In this document: piece by piece, positions 25,001 through 37,413 of the stretch
Position numbering within the stretch: position 1 is the first letter of the stretch
Layout of the letters: each line of letters starts with the position of its first letter
Origin: Cymodocea nodosa
Taxonomy: Eukaryota; Streptophyta; Magnoliopsida; Alismatales; Cymodoceaceae
Direction of reading: 5' to 3'
Assembly: GCA_036874045.1 (NCBI GenBank)
Contig: CM072345.1
Coordinates: 9,325,501-9,389,500, forward strand
DNA length: 64,000 bases
Position numbers and translations under genes: made by a program
Notes under the pieces: model-generated
Databases searched by the model: none
What the model saw: the letters and a program-made list of their open reading frames with translations, nothing else
What the model was told of the DNA's origin: nothing

Positions 25001-26165
25001 CAATGAATATCAATATATATATAATATTATATGATATAGACATTATATTATCAAGGAATTATAGATTACATATTAAATATAGGGATTTTCTCATCTGGAC
25101 TTAATGGTGCGTAGGTATAATAAATGGGTTATGTGCGCTAAACCTGAATTGAACTAACTTAATAAATACATAAAGGAGTTAGTTAATTAGTCCATTCATT
25201 CAATCCTAATCGATCTTCAGGGAGTCATTAAATGGCCGGGTTGATGGATTAATTAATTAAGTTTACAGGTCATGATCTATTTTGTCATCTCCTTTTAATT
25301 AAGACGTCGAAATATCCAAACAAGAACCAGACACGCGTTTCCTTCTCATGAAGCATGAAATTCTCGGAATTGAATGAGGAATTGGGTTCCATCCCAGGCG
25401 TGATCTATAAAAATTAACCAGGCCGATCTGGTGGCTCAGACCTCGTTGATTGATCTCTTGCATGCGCTTGATTGACAAAGTAGCGAATTAAGATCGGACG
25501 CAGACGTACCAGCCCACCGGTCCGCCACACTCTTTTTTTTTTAAAACGATAAAAATACGAATTCGATTCACGCAATCTTAGTGAATTTATCTGGTTGTAA
25601 TAAATTAGTTACCGATCCACTACTCGCTGCCGACTCCCACTGAATCGTAATCAATACTTACTATAGTGAAACGCAACAAACATTGAAAAAGCTAATCAAC
25701 TCATATATATATATATATATTCTTGACCATAGTTTGATATATTCTTGACGTTTACGTAGACGAGGAACCTTTCTTTTTTTTTTAAAAAAAAAAAAGAAGG
25801 TCCTAACGTAAGAATAGAATTAGAATAATTTATGATAAATCTATTTATTTATTATTATTTAATTTTAATATAAAATATTTTAATAAATTCATGTACATGA
25901 TCTAGATATAAACCATAAGTGAGAGAACGTACGAAAAATTCCACGTAAAAATATGAATTGTTCGATACACTTCTCTTTCGCTAGGGTGGTGGAGTGATGG
26001 TGGAGGTTGGTGTGGTGCCATGATCACAAAGTCCAGCATTAGAATGGAATGGCGTTTCGAGCTTGTTATTATAAGAAAAAATGCACAACGAATCCAAAGA
26101 AAAACCCGTCTTAGTTCACACCTTTGTCTTGCATGGATTATAAATTATGCAGCCGGTATTAACCC
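21246..26165. other. Long AT-rich intergenic region
   Basis: I find no convincing gene. It contains simple repeats: ATT at 21297-21325, TA runs at 21989-22015 and 22038-22076, TA then GT at 23475-23513, and TA at 25704-25721. It also contains one exact spaced direct repeat listed separately. Short open frames are all AT-composition artefacts. Confidence 0.5.
24042..24179 (+). repeat. 38-base direct repeat with a 100-base period
   Basis: The 38-base block beginning TGACGAAAAAGGAAATTATT and ending CGAAAAGTAA occurs at 24042-24079 and again, identical, at 24142-24179. The 62 bases between (with TTTTAGCACGCACC) are not repeated. Confidence 0.85.
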
Positions 26166-26169
26166 TGCC

Positions 26170-26177
26170 TATAAATA
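26170..26177 (+). promoter_or_regulatory. TATA box of the GRP gene at 26251
   Basis: TATAAATA, 74 bases before the ATG, in the context GCCTATAAATAC that is shared with the GRP gene at 37414. Confidence 0.75.
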
Positions 26178-26250
26178 CACCAAGAACCATCGTCCATCTT
26201 CACAACGACATCGGTATCATCTGTAAGGAGAAGGAAGAGAAACCGCCATT

Positions 26251-26814
26251 ATGGCTAAGTCTAATGTTAATGTTTTCGTCGGCATCGCCCTTCTGGCCAT
26301 GCTTTGCATCGGCTTCTCCAGTGCCACCAGGGATTTGACGGGATACCCCGGTGGAGGAGGAGGTGGAGGTGGAGGTGGCGGGGGAGGTGGTGCGCATGGC
26401 AGAGGATCGGGCTATGGGGCTGGGGGTGGGTACGGCGAGGGCCGTGGCCATGGTGGGTATGGTGGTGGAAAGGGAGGGGGAGGTGGAGGCGGTGGAGGGA
26501 GAGGCGGCTACGGCCATGGATATGGGAGCGGGTATGGGTCTGGTCATGGGGTAGGAGGAGGAAGGGGTGCATATGCAAGCGGAGGAGGTGGAGGACGAGG
26601 CGGCGGCGGCGGCGGTGGTGGTGGATACGGTGGACATGGTGGACATGGGTATGGTTCGGGGTACGGATCTGGTCACGGTTCCGGCTACGGTGGTGCCCAT
26701 GGTACAGGTTATGGCAGCGGTGGAGGTGGCGGAGGCGGCGGCGGAAGAGGTTTCCATGGGTATGGCTCTGGTTCTGGTTACGGCTCTGGATACGGCACTG
26801 GCGGGCACCCTTGA
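26251..26814 (+). CDS. Secreted glycine-rich protein (class I-like GRP)
   Basis: 187 residues. The ATG at 26251 follows the TATA box closely, and the first 25 residues (MAKSNVNVFVG then ALLAMLCIGFSSA) form a signal peptide. The mature chain begins TRDLTGYP, then Gly runs of 7-10 residues alternate with tyrosine- and histidine-containing segments such as GYGSGYGSGHG and GGHGGHGYG. It ends GYGTGGHP. Such proteins are known as cell-wall structural GRPs of vascular or epidermal tissue, where the tyrosines may be cross-linked. No RNA-binding domain or cysteine is present, so it is neither an RNA-binding GRP nor a GRP with a CCCH tail. An AATAAA-like signal lies near 26880. It differs in repeat wording from the four-copy cluster at 42-64 kb. 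Confidence 0.88.
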   Translation: MAKSNVNVFVGIALLAMLCIGFSSATRDLTGYPGGGGGGGGGGGGGGAHGRGSGYGAGGGYGEGRGHGGYGGGKGGGGGGGGGRGGYGHGYGSGYGSGHGVGGGRGAYASGGGGGRGGGGGGGGGYGGHGGHGYGSGYGSGHGSGYGGAHGTGYGSGGGGGGGGGRGFHGYGSGSGYGSGYGTGGHP

Positions 26815-28785
26815 GAGCTTGGCTCCTCCATACTCATGTTACGCTCGTTTTTCATGTAATACCTGAGTACTATATATGTTAATAAAACTCCATCTTCCCA
26901 CTACATAATTATATTGATGGAGTCAGTTTAATATCAATAATAATCCTGCTTTCTCGATCTCTGTCATTAAATTTTCCGTCAAATTAGTCAACCTTCTCCA
27001 AAAGAATCGAGGAGCTTTAAGATAATTGGGAAATTTTAATTAGATTAATTCGGACATCGCCAAGAAATAACTTAACTTAATAATTGGACAAACGTCAGTC
27101 CATGCAACACCATCTGCATGCAAGCCAGACTAAATAATTCTGAAAATTAATCCATGAAGAATACACGAATAGATTAAATCATATCCGTCGATCGAATATT
27201 GAAAAAGATAAAGACCACCTCAATTTGCAAAATAAGGCGGAGTTGTTATCTGTGATCCAAGACCACCAACATTAATTTATGAAAGCAGAAAAGGCAAGCT
27301 TGCATGTCGCCAACGGATATATGAACTGGTTTGTGTTCTTATCGTTGATTATCACAGAACATGAGTTGCTTCGTTGTGATGCGAATTTTCTGCTTTCAAG
27401 GTCAAAAGAACCATCATATTGGTTTACAGCTTCAAAAAGAAGAGGCATCGTTAATGGAATACACAGGCTTCCATGAACCCTGAGGTCAATTGGCCAAGAA
27501 AAAGAAACGACACGACAACGAAGAAAGTTGCTTTTATAACATTAATGTTTGCTTCTCCCAGTGTTCAATTCTTAATCGAAGATATAAACGGCGCTATTCT
27601 CAGTAAACTAATTACATTATCACAATCGATTCGTTATCATTACCAAGAAAGTTAACAAGAGAAAACAAGGTCAACTGAGAAAATGTAAGAAGGTCAAAAG
27701 GAAAATCTTCCGACTATCCTCGTCATCAAACCACTCATTGCTTTGCTTTTCGTAAAATAAAGGAGGGAAACCTTTTGGCCAAGTTTCTAATTTTCCTTCT
27801 CTGCATCCGCAATTAATATCCCCTTCCACTATTTCATTTTTCCCGTCATTATTCATTTACATAAATTTCTCATAATTTTCGTTCATTACACATTTGTCCA
27901 TCATCTTTTAAAATTCACTATTTTACAAAATCACAATAAAATTTTCTCATTTAGATTATCTAAATATTAAAAGAATATGGATTCGGAACAGCTACTCTCC
28001 ATCTACACCTCTAATTAATCATCGAATAGATGTTTAAATTAGATCATCTTTATCCGATCAAGGAAATGTAAGGAAAAGGTGTTGGTAGGATTATATGCTA
28101 AGAGCTACTAGTACTGTTATAGTTTAAGTATGTTTTCATGGTGGAAAAATGAAAATTCGATCTAGTGATCGATCATGGGCTCTACGCGGCTAATCAAAAA
28201 ATTAATAAAGGTTGGGACGAAAGGAATTTGAGACGGGGTTATGACATAATCACCTTGTATTGTTTCCGAAAAAAATTACTGGGGCTTCAGCGTTGATGGG
28301 TTTAGACTGGCCACTGGTTTTTCATCTTCTTCTAAAAGCAGTGTTAATTCAAAGTTTGGTGGCAGACGAAGACATATATGCAATAATCGGCCGATGGAGT
28401 CGTAATCTGTGATACATAATAATCGAGATCACGTTAATACTTTTTTGGTAATAGTAAACATATATAAAACCACCATTAATTATAAAAAAAAAAAAAAAAG
28501 AAAAAAAGACAGAAATAACTACTACTTGTAGACGATCGATCCACCTCTAATTTCGATGGATGAAGAATTGTCGAACAGTCGAGTCTGGGTCTGGATTCCA
28601 TTCCGCGCGGGCACGGCATCGAAAGTCTTTCTCTCCCGCGTTCTCTCCAACATCGTTGATTAGGTGAAAAAGTTGAGCTGGAGACGTCAGATGAGTAGTA
28701 TCTGCATGATCTCAGATCTAAATCTACGTAGATTTAATCGGCAAAGTACACCTATGGCATCAAAAGACTTCCACTTTCCGTTCCA
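26815..28785. other. Intergenic, no supported gene
   Basis: 3' flank of the GRP gene, then AT-rich sequence with an A-run at 28483-28507. Open frames at 27279, 27473 and 27671 show no recognisable domain. Confidence 0.4.
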
Positions 28786-29127
28786 TCACACCACCAGCTT
28801 AGAAGTTCTTTCCACCTCACCTTCGGCTAGCGTTGAGATGCTCTTGGCATAATGACTTAACATGTCTGCCCCATCTTCATTCATGGGTCTGCTTGTTCTT
28901 TCCAGTACATACTTCCATACATCCTCAGGTCGGTCACATCCGTCTAGCTGTTTCAGCACCGGTTTATTCTCCGTCTTTGGTGCATGGTTACTTTGTGGAC
29001 CGACGGTGTGGCATCTCTTTCGTTTCTTTCCGTTCACATTTGCCAACAGCAGGGCATTGAATTCACAAGAGGAAGCCTTGCGCTCTTGCTCTCCATCACG
29101 TGCATGTGACTCGTCTATCTCACCGTA
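28786..29127 (-). CDS. Possible C-terminal exon or gene fragment, unidentified
   Basis: About 113 codons are open on the minus strand from about 29127 to a TGA at 28786-28788, with protein-like composition: acidic RYGEIDESHARDGEQERK, then basic NGKKRKRCH, then GCDRPEDVWKYVLERTS and a helical SISTLAEGEVERT. Base composition is balanced, unlike the surrounding AT-rich DNA. There is no ATG at its head, and an in-frame stop lies upstream next to AG/GT dinucleotides. It could therefore be a terminal exon, or a gene piece carried by a transposon. I do not recognise the family. Confidence 0.3.
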   Translation of the reverse strand, partial: YGEIDESHARDGEQERKASSCEFNALLLANVNGKKRKRCHTVGPQSNHAPKTENKPVLKQLDGCDRPEDVWKYVLERTSRPMNEDGADMLSHYAKSISTLAEGEVERTSKLVV

Positions 29128-29382
29128 CCTCTCTTACCTGTGTGATACATACAATGGTATCAATCATCAGACCAATACCTCTCTGTTACTCCAGAGAAAG
29201 GGTCAATAGATACTACTCTCGATAAACCAATAGGCCATCAAATACTGGAAATTGGAGAAAATCACAAAACGCACGAGTGGAATAAACTCCCACTTGGAAA
29301 AGGTGAAAAAACAAAAACCTCTGTAAACCACAGAAAATGTCTGATAGAGTTTGGTCCTTTTTTTTTCGCAAGTATTTGGTCC

Positions 29383-30783
29383 ATGATTTTTACTCTTCTC
29401 TTAAATTATTTCCATCCCCGGCGTTGCCTCCGGTCTTTTTCGTCGATGGGTTCTTCCTCTTCCACCAGAACATCTTACTCTCCCCATCTCCGACGCAACT
29501 CGTCCTCCTCCACGGCCGCCAATCTGCCCACCACCGTCTTCGATTCCGGCACCGACCAAACAGAGCTGACACAACTCCACGCCCGGGCCATCAAAACCAG
29601 CACACCACCGTTCTCCAATTCGCTTCTATATTGGAACTGCCTCATGCGGTCCTACCTGAGGCAAGGCCTCCCGCTGACGTCCCTCCGCCTCTATCTCCGC
29701 ATTGCACGCTCGGGCCTCCTCCCCGACCTTTACTCCCTCCCCATCGCCCTCAAAGCGGCCTGCCAGCTCTGCCTGTTCCAGCTCGGTCGACAGTTGCACT
29801 CCTGCTGCGTCAAGCTCGGGCTTCAATCCGATGAGTACTGCGAGAGTGGGATTATCAACGCTTACGTGAAGTCCGTGAATTTCAATGATGCCCGGAAGAT
29901 GTTCGATGGAAATGGCGACAGAAAGCTGGGTTCTTGGAATGCTGTTATCAGTGGGCTCGCGCAGGAAGGACATTCGGGTGAAGTAGTCGGGTTATTTGGG
30001 GATCTGAGGAGGTGTGGATTGAGGCCGGATGACGTGACGATGGTGAGCGTGTTGTCCGCCTGTGGCGGCTTGGGGAACTTGAAATTGGGCGTGCAGCTGC
30101 ATAAGTGTGCCTTACAGGCCGGCGTCAGGGAAAGGAACATTATGATCTTGATGAATTCGTTGGTGGACATGTATGGAAAGTGCGGCCGGCCCGACCTCGC
30201 ATACCGGGTGTTTACCAGGATGGTCGAACGGAATGTGTCGACATGGACGTCCATGATCAATGGTCTTGCGATGCATGGCAATGTTTATGACGCTTTAGAA
30301 TTTTTCCAACAGATGAGGGTTAATGGGATTAAGCCGAATCATGTGACGTTTGTGAGCGTGTTAAGCGCCTGCGCTCATGGTAGCCTTCTAAAGGAGGGCA
30401 TGGAGTACTTCGATATGATGCTCATGGAGTATGGTATTGAGCCCACCATTGTGCATTATGGCTGCATGGTGGACCTGTTGGGCCGCGTTGGTAGGCTTGA
30501 GGAGGCAAGGTCGATGGTGCGGAGGATGCCAATGGCTGCTAACTCAGTGATCCTGGGGACTCTGCTCGGTGCCTGCGAGAAGCATGGGAGTGTGGCTGTG
30601 GGCAGATGGGCTGCCAGTAAGCTTAGGGAATTAGAGCCGTGGAATGATGGTGTCTACGTGGTTCTTTCAAATATCTATGCAAATGCCGGAATGTGGGAAG
30701 AAGTAGAGCTTGTGCGGAACTTAATGAAGGACATGGACATTGATAAGGAACCTGCCTATAGTTTAGCAACTGACTCAATATAA
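29383..30783 (+). CDS. Pentatricopeptide repeat protein, PLS class, E type (orthologue of At1g77170)
   Basis: Intronless, 466 residues from the ATG at 29383; an in-frame ATG at 29446 is the alternative start. PPR proteins of this class bind organellar transcripts base by base and act in RNA editing or processing. The N-terminus is Arg/Ser-rich without acidic residues, which fits a mitochondrial or plastid targeting peptide. PPR motifs run from about residue 80 to 390, for example YWNCLMRSYLRQG, GSWNAVISGLAQEG, NSLVDMYGKCGR and TWTSMINGLAMHG. The E region follows and ends ELEPWNDGVYVVLSNIYANAG ... EPAYSLATDSI; no DYW deaminase is present. Both length and ending match the Arabidopsis At1g77170 product. 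The 5' half is much richer in G+C than the 3' half. Confidence 0.92.
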   Translation: MIFTLLLNYFHPRRCLRSFSSMGSSSSTRTSYSPHLRRNSSSSTAANLPTTVFDSGTDQTELTQLHARAIKTSTPPFSNSLLYWNCLMRSYLRQGLPLTSLRLYLRIARSGLLPDLYSLPIALKAACQLCLFQLGRQLHSCCVKLGLQSDEYCESGIINAYVKSVNFNDARKMFDGNGDRKLGSWNAVISGLAQEGHSGEVVGLFGDLRRCGLRPDDVTMVSVLSACGGLGNLKLGVQLHKCALQAGVRERNIMILMNSLVDMYGKCGRPDLAYRVFTRMVERNVSTWTSMINGLAMHGNVYDALEFFQQMRVNGIKPNHVTFVSVLSACAHGSLLKEGMEYFDMMLMEYGIEPTIVHYGCMVDLLGRVGRLEEARSMVRRMPMAANSVILGTLLGACEKHGSVAVGRWAASKLRELEPWNDGVYVVLSNIYANAGMWEEVELVRNLMKDMDIDKEPAYSLATDSI

Positions 30784-33700
30784 ACTCGTGCTGAATTTCA
30801 GGATATCTTAAATCAAAACATCAGTTTCAGTTTTAGCCACCCAGAACAACAGGGCAGCTGAATGAAAACTGTCATCTGAAAAAGATAGGAGCAACCATTG
30901 CTGGATAGAGCTCCTACGCGACAAATTCCACTGTAACCTTGATTGCCAGTAATGGCACATTGGAAATATTTTCAATGGCTAACAATTGAATTTTGAAGGC
31001 CTAAAAGTCGAGCTGGCAAGTGACTCTGCTTATTCTCAGATAAGACAGTCCTTTTAAATCTGCCATTTCTTTCTAATTTTACTTCAAAAAATAAAGATTA
31101 TCTTTTTCTAATTTTCTTTAGTCTATTTTATATATTTAAACGTTGGTTTTTTAATATACAAATATTGTTAGCCCATAAATATGATCGACATTCTTTTAAT
31201 TGCAAAACTGCTTTTCCGTGCTATGTGTTAAAAATTAATGGGCCAGCCCAGGATGAACAAGAAACTAGAATCGGCTAAAAAGGATTCTGATGGATATCTA
31301 CCATCCATTGAGCTAGATAGTAAATATTCGATGTGTTATTCATTCCTTAGACTGGGTAACAGAAAAGAATTACAAAGGATATAAGTTGTTAGACATCATA
31401 TCATGGTAATATTCTCTAAATAAGAAATCAATTTTTTCTGATATGACCATTTTGTCAATTGTTTTTACAAGCAACTTGATATTTTATATTCAAAGCTAGA
31501 GATGAGATGGTAGCGACACTCTGTAAGGTTTTCAAGCATACCTAAAATACTTATGGTTTTTTTATTACAGCAATTACCACCATGAGATCCCAAACTATGC
31601 AAAAAATATAGGATGCACATCATATGTTATACAGTCCTAAGATGTTAAAATGCGACCCTTGTAATTAGAAAAGTCTTCAGATGTATGCAATGTGAGTTGA
31701 TATTTTCTTGCATATTTTTGGTTTGTCAGCTGTTAATTCTGCAAGAATTTGAATTCCAGGAGTGACTATGGTAGATAGATGATAAACACTACCATAACAT
31801 GGTAGTTCTCAATGAGTTTAATGAGATGATTATTTGAAATTTTTCATTGATTATCTGACTGCAAATTTTTATGTGCTGGCATGGGACTAACATTTTACCA
31901 GGGCACGGTTATGAAGAGTCTTGTAGGTGATCTGCAGTCAACTGATAATAGTATGCTTATCATGCTTATCCTGTAAGTGATTTGTAAAACTTTGGTAGTC
32001 ATTTCTAAAAAAGTTAGTATTTCGTTTTATGCTCTTTTGTCATTAGCTTTGAAATGTACACTTTTATGAATTTCAGGTATGATTTTTGCAGTGTACATAC
32101 ATTTGAACCATAATCATGATGGTCTACATAATGATATTGCCTTCACCATTAATATGTGATTCTACTGTAATGCTTGATGATGAAAACTCCTTTACATCAG
32201 CCATTTTTTTGGGATTACGAGTTCTATTGCACAAATTACAGTGATACTATTTTTTACAATGATGGTAGTGCGTTTAAGTAGATGATCAATTACATTATCT
32301 CTTCCTGTTGGTAATTATATTAAGATTATCGTTAAAATATTAGGGTGAGATTCCAAAAATGTTGGGCAAACTTTAGGTTTGTTGTAGCCGCAAGGAGAAC
32401 AAGAAAGACATTTCCATCAAGACCACCTAAGTTCTTCACACTTGGCACTTCCCACAGATAACCTCCTTTTTCGGAATATCCCACTTTAGACATTGGTTGA
32501 TCATCCTTCTATCTTATAAAACCTACGACAAAGGGATTTCTGAGAGTGAAGTTTATATAAAAGCATGATGAATAACAACGAAAAAAGAAACTGCTAGGGG
32601 CCTAATGCTGAATGACAGGCTGATCCCTCGCACAATCTGGGATCCATTACAATGTACAATAATCAAAAAATGGGACAATTTTCCTAAACTTTATTTTTTC
32701 CATGAATATATGGAGAGATGATAGTGATATTGTTCATTTTACTTTAATTAAATAAGTGATGATTCTTGATCTAAATGTGTTAAAATTCTCTAATTTTTGT
32801 GAAATTTCTATTATTGACTTTCAAATGAAAAATAACAATAAATGTTACCTAGATTAAGTTGAAAATTTAATACATGTTAGATTGTAGAACAGATTAAATA
32901 AATATATGAAATGATTTTAATTTTAACAATAAAATAATTTTTAAAAATAGGTGCCATTAGAAAAATACTCTTGTGCCACCATTAAGATCATTATACTTAG
33001 TTAAATAACCAATGCATGTAAAGCGATGTCACGGTCAATGATTTAAAAAAAAAGGGGTGTCTAGAGGTCTCTTTAGAGAACCTCGCTGGTGACACCTTTT
33101 ATTTTATTATAATTATATTTTAGAAAATAAATTTAATCATATAATTAGTTAATCTAAGGTATAGCCAACTATATATTAAATTTTCAATTTAATTCGAATT
33201 ATATTAGTTAAAAAATTTTATTGCTACATCTGAAATTTAACAAAAAATGGTGAATTTTAAATCTTTAGTCGTCTAAATTACCAAGCATTTATAATAATTT
33301 AATATCTGAATCTTTATAGTTATCTTCACCCTTGTTTGTATTTATAAGAAAGAACAAGTGGACCTCTAAAGACTAAAATAATTTGAAAGAAGATTATACC
33401 TCGGATCATCTAATTATATAATTAAATTTAAATTTTAAATAATTAATAATAATCAAATAAGTGGCATATATAGAGAACTTCTTTGGAGGCATTTTCTATT
33501 ATTATTATTATTATTATTATTATTCTTAGAGAATAAGCATTTTTAGGTTTAGTACGTATATTTTTTGGTGTTCACAAAACAACCACTAAAAAGCTACAAA
33601 AATTATAGGTTTCTAATAACAACTGGTGCTATAGCTTATTACACAGGATTAGCTACATGAATATTTTTTTCATATATTTTTACCTATTATCAAATCTTAT

Positions 33701-35879
33701 ACAATTTTTTTAACCAAATAATTTTAAATCTTTTGCTACTTCCTCTAATTTCTTCTGTATTAATCAATTCTTGTCTGTTAATATATATAGTTTTCTAATA
33801 AATAAACAAACGCATATTTTCAAAAAAGAGAAGGGTGCACCTCACTTCCAAAAATAACCTTATAATAAAATAATATTAGAGAAGAGATTATTTAATTAGC
33901 TTTCTGGAAGACGAAAAGTCCGAGCTTTATTTTTGAAAATTCGGCCAGTATCTAATTATTGGAACGACGGATGGGTCAAAGCAAGCAAGGTATCGTTCAA
34001 AATCAAGCACCTGGATTAGTCCGAGGTGGCAGGTGAGCACCCCATGTATACTTGAATGGTTCAAAGGCAAACTAAAAGATGAAAAAAGAAAAGAAAAAAA
34101 TCATTACAGTATCGTTCATGTATTCCCTCTTCACAACATTATAATCTAAAGGGAGTATCCCGTAACAATCATTTCAGTGTCTCTCTCTCTATAGATACGG
34201 ACACATAAGGTTAAATTCTATCTTCGTATTCATCGACGTAGGATTATTTACGTAGAATTAAGAAGGAAAAATAACACAGCCTAATATATATATGCAGTAA
34301 CGTAGGATTAATTACCGGAGGTTTTCCATTTACTGATTTATTAATTCTAACATCGATCATCCACCTATCTGGAAGTTTCGTCGTCAACAACAACGGCCTC
34401 GATCCATCATCAGTTGCTTACGAGAACAAGCCACAAAATTTCAACGATGGCTTGCTCGAGAATTTGAAAACGACGACGTTGATTCGATCAAATTATCGGT
34501 AATGATATGTGCGCCCACAAATTATATATTGCCACCATGTTGTATATTTTAAATCCTCACGAAAACGAATGCCCGTTTGGATTCAATGGCTTCAACGTGG
34601 CGAAATAATGGAGGGGCAGGTCTCTTCCAATTAATCTGCATGTACATTACGAGTAAAAAAAAAAAACAATAGGTCCAAATCCAAGTAAACAAACAAATAG
34701 AGTATTATTACAAGAGAACCATATAAATATGAGCAGCCAATGCTTGAAATCTATGGAACTGGAGTACTTCATATAATATCGTGGCTACAGACTTCAAATC
34801 TTCACCAGCTCTCAACCGTGCTAGATGTAGGTAGGAAACCGAATGGACGGCATACCAACTACATAACTAAAGCTGAAATGGAGAGCTACATAAAAATTGA
34901 AGTTTTGGAAAGGTACCTCGTGAGTTAGTTAGGACTTACGATCAATTAAATAGTTGTTGAAAGATTTCTCCATTATTGCCTTGGTACATGTTCGTATATA
35001 TGTTACATAAAAATTGTAGTTTGGAGCATTTGCAATAGAAGATCATAGAAAAGTAGGTTCTTGCGGTCTCTTTAAAATGACACATAGCCAAACGAGAAAT
35101 GTTGGATTAAGAAGAAAAATTTGATTCATATAAATCATATGGTAAAAGAATATTTGAAAGGATGATTTGTCATACATAGATGTATAGGTAGATAGATGAC
35201 TCCTCAGGTTTTCTCTCACTCGTAAATAACCATTTAAGTAAGTATTTTGTATATATCAAGCAAAAACCCCCAAATACAATGACTAAGCAATCTTTGATAA
35301 AGGATTTTGTCTAATAAAAAAGAACAAGGGTTCAGGCTTGCATAGCCTCAAAAGGTAATGAATTACTTGCATGCTATCTTACGTTTTTTTTTTTTGGGCT
35401 TACATCCCGCTAGAAAATGATATTTCAATAATATGTATGTGATAAAACTTGGTGCTCTTTTAATCTTATACATTTAAAAAGTGATTCTTAACTTTTATAG
35501 CATTTGTACATAATGAAAAGTGACAAAAAAGAAATTACAAGATTCTTCATGGCATCCTTTCTCACCCAAGTTAATCGCTCTATTTGTTTGTTAGTTCTTC
35601 ACACATTTTTATCAATCATTTCTATAAATAATAAATAGATTTTGTAAATGATTATAAATGTATAATTAAGATTAATATATCATTTATAAAAATAATTTGA
35701 TACATCGATGTATCAAACGATATGTCAAAAATTTTAAATGCTTTTACTTTCTGATAATCTTGTCAAAATGATTTACTTCAGTTTTCATTTCTCCTAAATT
35801 TCTCCACTTTCTTTATTGTTATTTTCTGAATACCCCAAATTCGTCTCTTGTCTTGGCACTTTCTCCAAAGTCGTCTCTT
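30784..35879. other. Long intergenic region without a supported gene
   Basis: AT-rich. It contains an ATT microsatellite at 33496-33524, a short dispersed repeat (33168-33256, listed separately) and an inverted GGTGTC/GACACC pair around 33055-33105 that could mark a small degenerate transposon. An open frame at 34740 has no recognisable features. Confidence 0.4.
33168..33256. repeat. Dispersed repeat, copy 1 (copy 2 at 44885-44970)
   Basis: The two segments share TTAAATTT-CAATTTAATTC, AATTATATTAGTTAAAA and CACATCTGAAATTTAAC/CTACATCTGAAATTTAAC in order over about 85 bases. The similarity stops on both sides, so this is a fragment of a larger, unidentified element. Confidence 0.6.
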
Positions 35880-36093
35880 TATTGGAATTGGTCAAAAAGA
35901 CCAAGTTTCAAATTCAAATTCCGGTGGTTACCAGAATTTGAGGAGGAGGTTGGGGGCAGAGATGGTGGAGGTAGTTAATACTCCAAATGCTATAAATAGA
36001 AGTGATTAGAAGCTTATTAATAAGTGAATAACAAAATTCTTTGATTACCTAGAATAACCTACCATCGGAACCCCCAAATCACGTAGATCAACA
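35880..36093 (+). mobile_element. Solo LTR of the small Copia family seen at 53701-56708
   Basis: Starts TATTGGAATTGGTCAAAAAG and ends CGTAGATCAACA. It is similar over its length to the 192-base LTRs of the element at 53701-56708, with one insertion of about 20 bases near 36015. Flanks CTCTT and CTCTC are a 4-of-5 target duplication. No internal sequence adjoins. Confidence 0.75.
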
Positions 36094-37339
36094 CTCTCGT
36101 CTTAGCACCTTCAAAACACATCATTTCCACGCATTATCTTCATTATCTACTTAGGTGTAAGATGTGGAAGTGAGAAAGGAAGTCAACGAATACAAACCAC
36201 ACACATGCACTCTCTCGAAGGCCATGGATGTGATAAGAATCATCGAGTCAATTGTTTGTGTCCAATTTAAGATATGCGTTCTCTTTCAGAAGGGGCGATG
36301 GGTTAGGTGCTTGATAATTTCATGAATCTGTTGACTTCATCCCCTGCAAATTGATGGAAAGATGGGATTGATGGAAAAGGAAATAACTAAGACCCCTTGT
36401 TCGCGTTTGTTTTCTTTAAACTTTGCACTTCTTCCCATATGTAGGGACTTAGTTGGAGTTAATTTTTCTTAATTTATGCATCTTTTATCGCTTTATCAAA
36501 ATTTTAGAAAAAAGCAAATATAAATTTAAAATTTCAAATTCACGTTAATCACGCGATAGATGAAGACCTTCAGTACAAAGGTAGACCTTATCGTCTACTC
36601 AATAATTTACATTTTCTTTCTTATCTTCCTCCCATCTTCTCTTCCACATTCATTGGTCCTTTCCTGCTCTCTCTCTCTCTCTTCCATAATTTTCTTTTCT
36701 TTTCTCCCCTTCGTCGTAAATGATTATGTATTAAATTTAATTACATGGTTATATATATATATATATGTGTAGAGAGAGAGAGAGAGATTTTAACTAAATA
36801 TTGGTCTGGTTTATATATAGCATCCTTCTCAATTAGCTAAATATACAAGTATATATGCCGTGGTTGAAATTAACGATCATGGCGATGCATGGGACTGCAG
36901 AAAAATATTGAATAATATTTACCAACAGTAACAATAATTAAGATGATGCAGTTGATTTCGTGTTGCTCTCGATCGACAGCAATAGTACGTAAAAATATCA
37001 AAAATAATATTATCCGGCAGTGGTCTAAAAAAAACACTCTGGTCTTGAATCTTCGTCCACAAATGCACGATAATGTCCAATTGATCCCGTAAACACGAAG
37101 GACATGCTCGTCTGACTTGCCTCGGCTACAAGTCCGTCAAACACGCGGAAACAAATCTTAGAAAACATATATATATATTATCTTAAATAATACTCGGTAT
37201 TCGGACCCTAATAGTGACAATGATCTTAATCTCGCGTAACTTTTCCACCTGACCGCGTCAAACAGAAGGAAAAACACGCATCATTCGGTAGCATGCATAC
37301 ACAGAAGATGATGATGATGATGATGATGATGGTTTCGCC
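36094..37339. other. Intergenic and upstream region of the GRP gene at 37414
   Basis: No gene seen. Simple repeats: CT at 36669-36682, TA then AG at 36751-36787, GAT at 37306-37331. Confidence 0.45.
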
Positions 37340-37347
37340 TATAAATA
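37340..37347 (+). promoter_or_regulatory. TATA box of the GRP gene at 37414
   Basis: TATAAATA in the context CGCCTATAAATACC, 74 bases before the ATG: the same spacing as at 26170. Confidence 0.75.
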
Positions 37348-37413
37348 CCACACGATTCCAACACCATCCGCAAACCATTTCTCTTAGTTCTCGTCTTTGG
37401 GCAGATATTGATC

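Noticed and set aside
26304-26882. Arg/Trp-rich 192-residue frame overlapping the GRP at 26251
   Set aside because: A frame-shifted reading of glycine codons; no signal, promoter or homology of its own.
33055-33490. Possible MITE bounded by GGTGTC/GACACC and AGAGAAC words
   Set aside because: The inverted words are only six bases and close together; no target duplication and no matching outer ends.
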